A stretch of DNA of 64,000 bases from Kordiimonadales bacterium IMCC3096 (lineage in GTDB: Bacteria; Pseudomonadota; Alphaproteobacteria; Minwuiales; Minwuiaceae), in NCBI GenBank assembly GCA_016865035.1, contig CP018227.1, forward strand, positions 2,447,501 through 2,511,500, read 5' to 3'. The notes beneath the pieces were generated by a model that was not told where the DNA came from, searched no databases, and saw only the letters and a list, made by a program, of their open reading frames with translations. The translations under genes and the position numbers were made by a program. This document shows, one piece after another, positions 1-8,238 of this stretch. Numbering within the stretch: the stretch's first letter is position 1; the number at the start of each line of letters is the position of its first letter.

Positions 1-57
1 GTGCAGAAGCCATGCTGAAGGCCGTCGTGGTGACCATATTCGATTCAGGACGTTCCC

Positions 58-378
58 ATGGCAGGGGCAGAGATCATGGCCGAGAAAGTCATCGTTTACT
101 GGCGGGATATCCCGGCGCAGGTGATCGTGCGCAAGGGCCGCAAGCGCGCAACCGTCGAACTGCCGGAACGTTTCATCAAGGCAATTGACCGGACAGCAAT
201 GAAGGTCGGGGCCCGCGACACCGATGCCTATCTGGAGGCATGGCGGCGCGGCGATCCGGAAAGCTGCAGCGACGATCTGGAGCAGGAGGCGGCGCAGGCC
301 GCGGCCATGCTCGAAACGACTTTCTCGCACGAGCATCTCAACTCCCTGGTCGCGAACGGAGGCTACGCCCATGACTGA
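58..378 (+). CDS. Small conserved protein, 'virulence factor' family (PF13769)
   Basis: A 106-residue soluble protein with the signature start VIVYWRDIPAQVIV followed by a basic stretch, matching my recall of the short alphaproteobacterial family labelled 'virulence factor' in Pfam. The label is historical and no biochemical role is established. ATG 58 has AGGA seven bases upstream; an in-frame ATG at 76 also fits and would begin closer to the conserved core. The stop lies 8 bases inside the following methylenetetrahydrofolate reductase gene, so the two are probably translationally coupled. Its place at the head of a folate/corrinoid operon suggests a part in one-carbon transfer; that is inference from context only. 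Confidence 0.75.
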   Translation: MAGAEIMAEKVIVYWRDIPAQVIVRKGRKRATVELPERFIKAIDRTAMKVGARDTDAYLEAWRRGDPESCSDDLEQEAAQAAAMLETTFSHEHLNSLVANGGYAHD

Positions 379-1279
379 CATGATCCATTTCGGCGGCACG
401 CCGCGCATCGGCGCCTCCATCGAGGCGACGCCGAAGCAGGTTCTGGACACGGCGGATCTGTCCGGTCTGTTTCCCGTCGGTACCCGTGTCTATCTGACCG
501 ACCTTGGTACCGACGATACCGCGCGGCTGGTGCGTGCCGCCCGCGTGCTGCAGGACTGCGGCTTCGTTGCGGTGCCGCACATCGCCGCCCGTCGGCAGCC
601 GTCGTGGGAGGCGCTGGAGGCACGCATCCGTGCCTTCGCGGAGGAGGCGGGCGTGAACGAGGCACTGGCCATCGCGGGCAGCCCGGAGCGTCAGGCGGGG
701 CCGATCTCCGCCTCCATCGAGATGCTGGAGAGCGGCCTGTTCGACCGCTACGGCTATGTCCGCATCGGCGTCGCCGGTCACCCGGAAGGCAGCCCCGACA
801 TTTCCGACGCGGTGCTGGATCTGGCCATCCAGCAGAAGAACGATTTCGCGACCCGCACCGATGCCGACCTGTATATCGTCACCCAGTTCGGGTTCGATGC
901 GCACAGCTTCGTTGACTGGGCCAACCGCATCACGGCGGCGGGCAACCGGCTGCCGTTCCACATGGGTGTCGCCGGCCCGTCGAAGATCACGACCCTGCTG
1001 AAATATGCCGCCATGTGCGGTGTCGGGCCGTCGCTCGGGTTCCTGAAGAAGCGGGCGAGCGCGATCACCGCGCTGGCCACCGGTTTCTCGCCGGAGCCGG
1101 TGGTGGCACCGCTGGAGGCGGCCTGGGCCGCCGATCCGGCCGGTCCCGTGCGCCAGATGCATGTCTTCCCCTTTGGCGGACTGAAGAAGACCAGCGAGTG
1201 GCTGCATGAGCGTGGCTCCTGGGTCAATGGTCTCGCCGTCGCCACAGATACACAGCCCATCCAGATCGAGGCCCGTTGA
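371..1279 (+). CDS. Methylenetetrahydrofolate reductase family protein
   Basis: A 302-residue TIM-barrel protein of the MetF/MTHFR superfamily, expected to interconvert methylene- and methyl-tetrahydrofolate using FAD. Visible family features are the N-terminal FGGTPRIGASIEATPKQ segment and the central TRTDADLYIVTQFGFD block, equivalent to the QFFFD folate/flavin region of MetF. The frame stays open upstream, but ATG 371 inside the end of the previous gene is the sensible start. It ends as TGATG with the next gene (one-base overlap). Together with the corrinoid methyltransferase and activator downstream it should oxidise methyl groups that arrive from a methylated substrate. The family has several divergent subgroups, so cofactor choice (NADH or ferredoxin) cannot be told. 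Confidence 0.85.
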   Translation: MTDMIHFGGTPRIGASIEATPKQVLDTADLSGLFPVGTRVYLTDLGTDDTARLVRAARVLQDCGFVAVPHIAARRQPSWEALEARIRAFAEEAGVNEALAIAGSPERQAGPISASIEMLESGLFDRYGYVRIGVAGHPEGSPDISDAVLDLAIQQKNDFATRTDADLYIVTQFGFDAHSFVDWANRITAAGNRLPFHMGVAGPSKITTLLKYAAMCGVGPSLGFLKKRASAITALATGFSPEPVVAPLEAAWAADPAGPVRQMHVFPFGGLKKTSEWLHERGSWVNGLAVATDTQPIQIEAR

Positions 1280-2202
1280 TGACCCGAACCCTTGTCAGTT
1301 CCGCCACGCGTGAAGTCCTGATCGGCTTTGACCAGCCTTTCTGTGTGATCGGGGAGCGGATCAATCCCACGGGCCGCAAGCTGCTCGCCGCCGAGATGAA
1401 GGAAGGCGACTATAGCCGGGTGGAAGCCGACGCACTGGCCCAGGTCGCAGCCGGTGCCACCATGCTGGATGTCAATGCGGGCATTCCGCTGGCGGACGAG
1501 CCGCGCATCCTGGCGGAGACGATCCAGCTGGTGCAGTCGCTGGTCGATGTGCCGCTGTCGATCGACAGCTCGATCATCGACGCGCTGGAGGCGGGGCTTG
1601 CCGTCTACCAGGGCAAGGCGCTGGTGAACTCGGTCACGGGCGAGGACGAGTCCCTCGACCGCGTCCTGCCGCTGGTGAAGAAGCATGGCGCCGCAGTCGT
1701 CGCGATCTCGAATGACGAGACCGGCATCTCCACCGATCCGGACGTGCGCTATGCGGTGGCGAAGAAGATCGTGGAGCGGGCCGCGGACTACGGTATTCCC
1801 AGCTCCGACGTCGTGGTCGATCCGCTGGTCATGCCGGTCGGCGCGATGAATGATGCCGGGCGGCAGGTTTTCCGGTTGCTGCGGCGGCTGCGGGAGGAGC
1901 TGAAGGTCAACACGACCTGCGGCGCGTCCAACATCAGCTTCGGCCTGCCCAACCGGCGGGTGATGAATGGCCATTTCCTCTCCATGGCGTCGGCGATGGG
2001 CATGACCTCCGCCATCATGAACCCGCTGCATGCGGAGGACATGAACGCGATCCGCGCCGCCAATGTGCTGAACGGTTTCGACCCGGATTGCCGGACCTGG
2101 CTCAACGCCAACCGGGATCCGAATGCCGCCCCCACGGGTGGCGAGGGGGAAGGCCGTCGCAGCCGTCGTGGCAGTGAACGTCGCCGTCGCTCCGCCGCCT
2201 GA
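1279..2202 (+). CDS. Methyltetrahydrofolate:corrinoid methyltransferase (pterin-binding, MtgA/AcsE-like)
   Basis: A 307-residue pterin-binding (DHPS-fold) protein. GERINPTGRK at residues 25-34 and MLDVNAGIP are hallmarks of methyltransferases that move methyl groups between tetrahydrofolate and a corrinoid protein, as in AcsE and the glycine betaine system MtgA. The start is the ATG of a TGATG junction; the previous codon, TTG 1276, is also possible. The enzyme core ends near residue 285 and is followed by a Gly-rich linker and a strongly basic tail (RRSRRGSERRRRSAA), unusual for this fold. The corrinoid protein and primary methyltransferase are not in the window and probably lie upstream. 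Confidence 0.88.
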   Translation: MTRTLVSSATREVLIGFDQPFCVIGERINPTGRKLLAAEMKEGDYSRVEADALAQVAAGATMLDVNAGIPLADEPRILAETIQLVQSLVDVPLSIDSSIIDALEAGLAVYQGKALVNSVTGEDESLDRVLPLVKKHGAAVVAISNDETGISTDPDVRYAVAKKIVERAADYGIPSSDVVVDPLVMPVGAMNDAGRQVFRLLRRLREELKVNTTCGASNISFGLPNRRVMNGHFLSMASAMGMTSAIMNPLHAEDMNAIRAANVLNGFDPDCRTWLNANRDPNAAPTGGEGEGRRSRRGSERRRRSAA

Positions 2203-2221
2203 CCCTGTCCGGGAACCTGAC

Positions 2222-4258
2222 ATGACCGATCCAGTCGCTGACGCGCTCGTCCTGTTCATGCCGAGCGGTCGGCGCGGGCGGTTTCCGCATGGCACGCCCC
2301 TGCTCGACGCCGCGCGGTCACTGGGCGTCTATGTGGAGAGTGTCTGCGGCGGGCGGGGCATCTGTGGCCGCTGTCAGGTGACACCGACGGCAGGGCAGTT
2401 CGCCAAGCACAAGATCACGTCCTCTCTCGATCACCTCACCCCGGTGGACGAGACGGAGAATCGCTATACCCGGCGCCGCAGCCTCGCCGCTGACCGGCGG
2501 CTGAGCTGTCAGGCGAAGGTGCTGGGCGATCTGGTCATCGATGTGCCGACCGATTCCGCCATCAACGCGCAGGTCATCCGCAAGCGCGCCGAGGTTCGCG
2601 ATATCGAACGCGATCCGGCAACCCGGCTGGTGCTGGTGGAGGTGGAACAGCCCGACATGGCCAATCCGCTGGGTGACCTGGACCGGTTGAAGGCCGCGCT
2701 CGGGGCGGAATGGGGCATCGACGGGATCACCGTCGATCCGCCCCTGCTGGCGCAGGTGCAGCGCACCCTGCGCGACGGTGACTGGAAGGTGACCGCAGCT
2801 GTTCATGATGATGGGGACGGGCCGGTCCTGACCGGTCTCTGGCCCGGCCTGCGGGAACGCATGTTCGGACTGGCGGTCGACATCGGCTCCACCACCATCG
2901 CCGCGCACCTGATCGACCTGATGAGCGGGCGCACAGTGGCCTCCGCCGGGACGGCCAATCCGCAGGTCCGCTTCGGCGAGGATCTGATGAGCCGGGTGTC
3001 CTACGTCATGATGAACCCGGAGGGTCTGCCGGCCCTGACCGAGTCCGTGCGCGGCGCCATCGCCGGTCTGGCGGCGAAGGTGGCGGCGCAGGCAGACACG
3101 ACCGTTGCGGACATCATGGAGGCGACCTTCGTTGCCAATCCGGTGATGCATCACCTGTTCCTCGGCATCGACCCGCGGGAGCTGGGCGGCGCGCCCTTCG
3201 CGCTTGCCGTTTCGGGGCCGGTTGCCCTGCCGGCGCGGGAGATCGGGTTGACCCTGCATCCCGGGGCGCGGGTCTACGTCCTGCCCTGCATCGCGGGACA
3301 CGTCGGCGCAGATGCCGCCGCAGCGACCCTGGCGGAGGCACCGCACAAGGCGGACGCACTGACCCTGCTGGTCGATATCGGCACCAATGCGGAGATCGTG
3401 CTGGGCAACCGGGAGCGGGTGCTTGCCTGTTCCTCCCCCACCGGCCCGGCCTTCGAGGGTGCGGAGATTTCCTGCGGCCAGCGGGCGGCCCCCGGCGCCA
3501 TCGAGCGGGTGCGGATCGACCCGGTGACCCTTGAGCCGCGCATCAAGGTGATCGGCTGCGACGACTGGTCGGACGCACCGGATTTCGCGACCAATGTTCC
3601 GGCTGTCGGGGTCACGGGCATCTGCGGCTCGGGCATCGTCGAGACCATCGCAGAGATGTTCCTGGCCGGGATCATCACGGAGGATGGGGTGATCGATGGC
3701 ACCCGTGTCGCGCAGAGCGACCGCATCCGGGCGGACGGGCGCACCTTCTCCTATGTGCTCTGGCGCGGCGATGTGGAGATCAGCATCAGCCAGAACGATG
3801 TGCGCGCAATCCAGCTTGCCAAGGCCGCGCTCTATGCCGGTATCCGGCTGTTGATGGACAAGCTGGAGGTCGCGACAGTGGAACGGGTCCGCCTGGCCGG
3901 GGCCTTCGGCAGCTACATCGACCCCAAGTACGCCATGGTGCTGGGCCTGATCCCCGACTGCGACCTGAAACATGTTGCTGCGGTGGGCAATGCGGCGGGG
4001 ACGGGGGCGCGCATGGCGCTGCTCAATCGCGGGCACCGCCGGGAGGTCGAGCAACTGGTCAAGGACGTGGAGAAGATCGAAACCGCGCTGGAACCGAAGT
4101 TCCAGGAGCATTTCGTCAATGCCATGGCCCTGCCCAACAAGATCGAACCCTTTCCCCACCTGGCCGCCGCCGTGGACCTGCCCGCGCGGCGTGACACGTC
4201 AGACGGCAGTAGCCCGGGCGGTGGTCGCCGACGTCGCCGCAGCCGCGAACGGGGCTGA
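2222..4258 (+). CDS. ASKHA-domain corrinoid activation protein with N-terminal [2Fe-2S] domain (RamA/AcsV-like, DUF4445)
   Basis: A 678-residue protein of the family that reductively reactivates oxidised corrinoid [Co(II) to Co(I)] using ATP. A plant-type ferredoxin domain comes first, with Cys42, Cys48, Cys51 and a fourth Cys near residue 96; a linker follows, then an ASKHA ATPase module beginning at LAVDIGSTTIAAHLID and continuing through LLVDIGTNAEIV and GICGSGIVETIAEM. ATG 2222 is chosen because the ferredoxin fold begins there, although the frame is open further upstream. The C-terminus carries an Arg-rich tail (GGGRRRRRSRERG) like that of the preceding methyltransferase. It completes the corrinoid methyl-transfer operon. 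Confidence 0.88.
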   Translation: MTDPVADALVLFMPSGRRGRFPHGTPLLDAARSLGVYVESVCGGRGICGRCQVTPTAGQFAKHKITSSLDHLTPVDETENRYTRRRSLAADRRLSCQAKVLGDLVIDVPTDSAINAQVIRKRAEVRDIERDPATRLVLVEVEQPDMANPLGDLDRLKAALGAEWGIDGITVDPPLLAQVQRTLRDGDWKVTAAVHDDGDGPVLTGLWPGLRERMFGLAVDIGSTTIAAHLIDLMSGRTVASAGTANPQVRFGEDLMSRVSYVMMNPEGLPALTESVRGAIAGLAAKVAAQADTTVADIMEATFVANPVMHHLFLGIDPRELGGAPFALAVSGPVALPAREIGLTLHPGARVYVLPCIAGHVGADAAAATLAEAPHKADALTLLVDIGTNAEIVLGNRERVLACSSPTGPAFEGAEISCGQRAAPGAIERVRIDPVTLEPRIKVIGCDDWSDAPDFATNVPAVGVTGICGSGIVETIAEMFLAGIITEDGVIDGTRVAQSDRIRADGRTFSYVLWRGDVEISISQNDVRAIQLAKAALYAGIRLLMDKLEVATVERVRLAGAFGSYIDPKYAMVLGLIPDCDLKHVAAVGNAAGTGARMALLNRGHRREVEQLVKDVEKIETALEPKFQEHFVNAMALPNKIEPFPHLAAAVDLPARRDTSDGSSPGGGRRRRRSRERG

Positions 4259-4367
4259 CACCGGACGACGGACGCTCTCCTTCCGCTTCCGCGCCGGTTA
4301 TAGTATTTGCGGACCGTCGCGTCCGGCGATGACAGGACGTCGGATGATTCCGGGGAGGTGCCTGGAC

Positions 4368-5438
4368 ATGGCGATCAGATCCTGGCTGGTGGCCATAGTG
4401 CTGGCACCGGCGCTGTTGATGCAGGCCTGCGCGGCTCTGGCGAACGACCAGGCGCTGGAAGCGAAACTGACCAGAGCCTTCACCAGCGGCGAACTTCCCG
4501 GGCTGCACAGCGCGTTGATCATCCGCAGGGGCGAGACTCTGGCCGAGCTCTATTTCCCGGGTGCGGACGAGAGCTGGGGCCGGGCGCTTGGTGTGCGCGA
4601 ACATGGTCCGGACAGCCTGCACGACCTGCGATCCGTGACCAAGAGCATCACCAGCCTGCTCTACGGTATCGCCCTGTCGGAGGGCCTTGTGCCATCCGTC
4701 GATGAACCCGTCGTCAGCCAGTTCCCCGAGTATGCCGATCTGGCGGCGGATCCGGCGCGGAAGGCGATCCTGATCCGGCATGTGTTGTCCATGCGCATGG
4801 GCACGGCGTGGGACGAGACCTTGCCCTACACCGATCCGCGCAACAGCGAAATCGCCATGGAACTGGCGCCGGATCGCTATCGCTACGTGCTGGAACAGCC
4901 GGTCATCAGCACGCCCGGCGAACAATGGAACTACAGCGGTGGCGCAACCGCTCTCATCGGGCGGCTGATCGCGAAAGGGGCGGGGATGCCCCTCGATGCC
5001 TACGCTCGGGACAAGCTGTTCAAACCATTGGGTATCCTGCGCTTCGAATGGCGACGGGGCGGCGATCGCGAACCTTCCGCCGCATCAGGCCTTCGCATGA
5101 CCGCACCGGACCTGGCCCGCATCGGCCTGATGATCCAGAACGGCGGACGACACGCCGGGCGACAGATCGTGCCCGAAGACTGGCTGAAACAGTCTTTCAG
5201 GGCACGTGCTAGCCTGCAGGGTGGCCTGCGCTACGGCTTCTTCTGGTGGCTGCACCCGAAGGGCGATCCGCCACTGGGGGTCGCCGCTTTCGGCAATGGC
5301 GGACAGCGCCTTTCCATCGGTCTCGAAAGCGGCCTGACCGTCGTGGTCTTCGCGGGCAACTACAATGACCCGCAGGCTTGGAAGGTGCCGGTCAAGGTGC
5401 TGACCGACTTCGCCCTGCCTGCCGTCAGGAACGAATGA
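4368..5438 (+). CDS. Exported serine hydrolase, beta-lactamase/NylB family
   Basis: A 356-residue penicillin-recognising serine hydrolase (PF00144). Residues 1-27 form a signal peptide (hydrophobic run ending AALA), so it should act in the periplasm. Catalytic SxxK is SVTK, the Tyr motif is NYSGGAT, and the C-terminal FGNGGQR loop stands where KTG sits in true beta-lactamases, as in 6-aminohexanoate-dimer hydrolase (NylB) and esterase-like members. ATG 4368 has GGGGAGG about 10 bases upstream; the open frame reaching back into the previous gene is chance. The natural substrate is unknown, and amide or ester hydrolysis is likelier than antibiotic resistance. It is convergent with pyruvate kinase, 12 bases away. 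Confidence 0.85.
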   Translation: MAIRSWLVAIVLAPALLMQACAALANDQALEAKLTRAFTSGELPGLHSALIIRRGETLAELYFPGADESWGRALGVREHGPDSLHDLRSVTKSITSLLYGIALSEGLVPSVDEPVVSQFPEYADLAADPARKAILIRHVLSMRMGTAWDETLPYTDPRNSEIAMELAPDRYRYVLEQPVISTPGEQWNYSGGATALIGRLIAKGAGMPLDAYARDKLFKPLGILRFEWRRGGDREPSAASGLRMTAPDLARIGLMIQNGGRHAGRQIVPEDWLKQSFRARASLQGGLRYGFFWWLHPKGDPPLGVAAFGNGGQRLSIGLESGLTVVVFAGNYNDPQAWKVPVKVLTDFALPAVRNE

Positions 5439-5450
5439 AGCCGGTCGGGA

Positions 5451-6878
5451 TCAGGCCGGATCGTCGCCGATCCAGGCGATTCGCAGGATGTTCGTGGCAC
5501 CCGGCGTGCCGAAGGGGACACCGGCGGTGATGACCAGCCGCTGGCCCGGTTCGGCGAAGCTGTCGCGACGGGCCACATGACAGGCCTTTTCCACCATGTC
5601 GGCGAAGTTCTGGGCATCTTCCGTCACTGCCGAGTGCACGCCCCAGACCAGCGCCAGCCGACGCGCGGTCTCGACCCGGGGTGTCAGGCCCAGGATCGGG
5701 GTTGAGGGACGCTCCCGCGCGGCGCGCAGGGCTGTCGAGCCTGACGTCGTGTAGGTGACGATGGCCGCGGCCTTGATGGTCTCCGCCACCTGTCGGGCCG
5801 CCGCCGTGATCGCGTCGGAGGCGGTGGGTTCGGGGATCGCGTGGTCCGCCTCCAGAATGCCGCGATAGTGGCCATCGCGTTCAACGCTGCCGATGACCCG
5901 GCTCATGGTCTCGACCGACAGGATGGGGTGATCGCCGGAGGCGGTCTCAGCCGACAGCATCACCGCGTCCGCGCCGTCATAGACCGCCGTCGCCACGTCG
6001 GAGACCTCCGCCCGTGTGGGGAAGGGGCTGACCACCATGGATTCCAGCATCTGTGTCGCCACCACGACCGTCTTGCCCATGCGGCGCGCCCGGCGGATCA
6101 GCCGCTTCTGGGTTGCCGGGACCTCTTCGACCGGGGTTTCGACACCCAGGTCGCCGCGCGCCACCATGATGCCGTCGGCGAGTTCCAGGATCTCGTCGAT
6201 ATGCTCCACGGCGGCCGGCTTCTCGATCTTCGCCATGATGGCGGCGCGACCGGCGGCGAGCTTGCGGGCCTCGGCCACATCGTCGGGTTGCTGCACGAAG
6301 GACAGGGCGATCCAGTCCACCCCCAGGCCTGCGGCGAACTCCAGATCCTTGCGGTCCTTGTCGGACAGCGCGGCGAGCGGCAGCACCACGTCGGGCAGGT
6401 TCAGGCCCTTCCGGTCGCTCAGGCTGCCCCCGGTGACGACCTCCGTCTTGGCGCTGGTGCGGCCACAGTCCACGACCCGCAGGCGGATCCGGCCATCGTC
6501 CAGCAGCAGGTTCGATCCGGCCTGCAGCGCCTTGAAGATTTCAGGATGCGGCAGGGGCGCGCGCTTCTCGGTGCCTGGCGTGTCCTTCATGTCCAGCACG
6601 AAGGTCGATCCGGCGGTCAGCTCGACCGATCCATTGGCGAAGGTGCCGACCCGGAACTTCGGCCCCTGCAGGTCGGCGAGCAGGCCGATGGGGCGGCCAC
6701 GGGCTTCCTCCAGGCTGCGCACCACACGGTGGCGGCGGCGATGGTCGGCATGGGTGCCATGGCTGAAGTTGAGCCGGAAGACATCCACCCCGGCATCGAA
6801 CAGCTCCGCGATCCTGTGCGCGGTCGAGCTGGATGGCCCCAGGGTGGCGAGAATCTTCGTCTGACGTTTACGGTGCAA
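5451..6878 (-). CDS. pyk: Pyruvate kinase
   Basis: A 475-residue pyruvate kinase making pyruvate and ATP from phosphoenolpyruvate and ADP. Visible are the N-terminal TKILATLGPSS, the FRLNFSHG block, the active-site IMAKIEKP with the phosphoryl-transfer lysine, the metal-binding MVARGDLGVE, and a C-terminal allosteric domain. The start is judged to be TTG at 6878, which has AGGAG seven bases upstream; an ATG at 6923 would add 15 residues unlike the family and overlap the previous gene by 56 bases. It overlaps the end of the glycerate kinase gene by 11 bases. The pair resembles ttuD-ttuE of tartrate degradation, so this may be the catabolic pyruvate kinase for glycerate-derived carbon. Confidence 0.93.
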   Translation of the reverse strand: MHRKRQTKILATLGPSSSTAHRIAELFDAGVDVFRLNFSHGTHADHRRRHRVVRSLEEARGRPIGLLADLQGPKFRVGTFANGSVELTAGSTFVLDMKDTPGTEKRAPLPHPEIFKALQAGSNLLLDDGRIRLRVVDCGRTSAKTEVVTGGSLSDRKGLNLPDVVLPLAALSDKDRKDLEFAAGLGVDWIALSFVQQPDDVAEARKLAAGRAAIMAKIEKPAAVEHIDEILELADGIMVARGDLGVETPVEEVPATQKRLIRRARRMGKTVVVATQMLESMVVSPFPTRAEVSDVATAVYDGADAVMLSAETASGDHPILSVETMSRVIGSVERDGHYRGILEADHAIPEPTASDAITAAARQVAETIKAAAIVTYTTSGSTALRAARERPSTPILGLTPRVETARRLALVWGVHSAVTEDAQNFADMVEKACHVARRDSFAEPGQRLVITAGVPFGTPGATNILRIAWIGDDPA

Positions 6879-8139
6879 GATACGGCTCCTCTGGTGGTCG
6901 GACGATGATGGCACGGAAATCATTCACATTCGTGTTGGTTGGTCCGGGACGGAACAGGGCACCAAGCGCATCAAGCGCCGGGCCCGCGTTGTTCGCGGCA
7001 AGTGCCGACGCCGGGCTGCTGCCATGATGCCCGTTCCACAGCGGTTTGTCCGTATCGACGAACGCACCCGCCGCATCGCCGTTGCCATCCAGCCCGTCCG
7101 TGTCCGCGGCCAGCGCCGTGATGCCGCCGCAGCCATCCAGGACCAGCGCCAGTGACAGGGCATATTCCTGGTTCGGGCCGCCCTGGCCATTGCCCTTCAC
7201 CGTCACCGTCAGTTCGCCACCGGACAGCAGAATGGATGGCCGCTGCCGGTGCAGCAGCCTGCGGGCCATGTCGCCATGCAGGCAGGCGACGTCCCGGGCC
7301 TCCCCTTCCAGCCCGTCGCCCAGCATGACCGGCTCCAGCCCCTCCGCGACGGCAAGGGTCGCCGCGGCGTCGAGCGCATCCTGCGGTCTCGCGATCAGGC
7401 GGTAGTCAGGGGTCGGCAGGGGCGGCGTGGCGACATCAAGCCGCGCGCGCACGTGGGACATGACAGCCTCCGGCGGGTGGATGCCGTAGTGCGCGATCAG
7501 CGCCAGCGCATCGCTGGCATGGGACGGGTCCGCGACGGTGGGGCCGGAACCGATGATGGCCGGATCGTCGCCCACGACGTCGGAGATCGCCAGCGTGACC
7601 AGCCGCGCCGGGGCCGCCGCACGTGCCAGCCCGCCGCCCTTCACGGCGGAGAGGTGCTTGCGCACCGTGTTGATGTGCTGGATCGGGGCACCGCTGCGCA
7701 GCAGGGCCTGGGTCACGGCCTGCTTGTCAGCCAGTGTCAGACCATCGGCGGGCGCTGTCAGCAGGGCGGAAGCGCCACCGGACAGCAGGCAGACCACCAG
7801 ATCGTCCGGCCCCAGCCCGCGCACCATTTCCAGGATGCGCCGTGTCGCTGCGATGCCGTTGTCGTCAGGCACGGGGTGTGCGGCCTCGACAACCCCGATC
7901 CGTTCCGTCGGCATGGCGAAGCCGTAACGGGTGATCACCAGACCCGTCAGATCATGCTGCCAGGCAGTCTCGAAGGCGAGGGCCATCGCCGCCGCGGCCT
8001 TTCCGGCGCCAACGACGACTGTGCGGCCTTTCGGCGGCTCCGGCAGGTGGTCGGGCACGCACCGGGAAGGATGTACCCGCGCCACCGCAGCCTGGAACAG
8101 CCGCTCCAGCAGCGCGCGGTCATTGGTCAAGGCGTTCAT
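6868..8139 (-). CDS. Glycerate 2-kinase / hydroxypyruvate reductase-type MOFRL protein (TtuD/GckA-like)
   Basis: A 423-residue MOFRL/DUF4147 protein, the family of glycerate 2-kinases (older name hydroxypyruvate reductase TtuD). Visible are the N-terminal VVGAGKAAAAMA nucleotide-binding stretch, LLSGGASALL, TVRKHLSAVKGGGLA, and the C-terminal MOFRL segment with ADTDGLDG and NDFRAIIV. It should make 2-phosphoglycerate from D-glycerate, leading through enolase to PEP and the adjacent pyruvate kinase. ATG 8139 matches the family start, though no strong ribosome binding site precedes it. It is divergent from the hydroxyproline epimerase gene, sharing a 99-base spacer that must hold both promoters. 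Confidence 0.9.
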   Translation of the reverse strand: MNALTNDRALLERLFQAAVARVHPSRCVPDHLPEPPKGRTVVVGAGKAAAAMALAFETAWQHDLTGLVITRYGFAMPTERIGVVEAAHPVPDDNGIAATRRILEMVRGLGPDDLVVCLLSGGASALLTAPADGLTLADKQAVTQALLRSGAPIQHINTVRKHLSAVKGGGLARAAAPARLVTLAISDVVGDDPAIIGSGPTVADPSHASDALALIAHYGIHPPEAVMSHVRARLDVATPPLPTPDYRLIARPQDALDAAATLAVAEGLEPVMLGDGLEGEARDVACLHGDMARRLLHRQRPSILLSGGELTVTVKGNGQGGPNQEYALSLALVLDGCGGITALAADTDGLDGNGDAAGAFVDTDKPLWNGHHGSSPASALAANNAGPALDALGALFRPGPTNTNVNDFRAIIVRPPEEPYLAP

Positions 8140-8238
8140 GTCTCGCGGGCCATTGCGGTCAGTTGCGGAGTGACCAGAATAGGGAGTGCCGGTGTCTGCT
8201 GGCAATGGTGGCGCGCGGAGAAGGAAAGGCAGGGCGGA

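Noticed and set aside
1-57. Possible 3' end of an upstream gene (a frame ending TGA at 16-18)
   Set aside because: Only five codons are visible, so neither frame nor family can be judged.
2318-4159. A 613-residue open frame on the minus strand over the corrinoid activator gene
   Set aside because: His/Gln/Arg-rich composition without domains, exactly antisense to a clear gene; typical of GC-rich codon bias.
4299-4304. TATAGT as -10 of the serine hydrolase gene
   Set aside because: No acceptable -35 element at 16-19 bases upstream.
5841-6908. A 355-residue plus-strand frame over pyruvate kinase
   Set aside because: Antisense to a certain gene; His/Gln/Arg/Gly-rich shadow.
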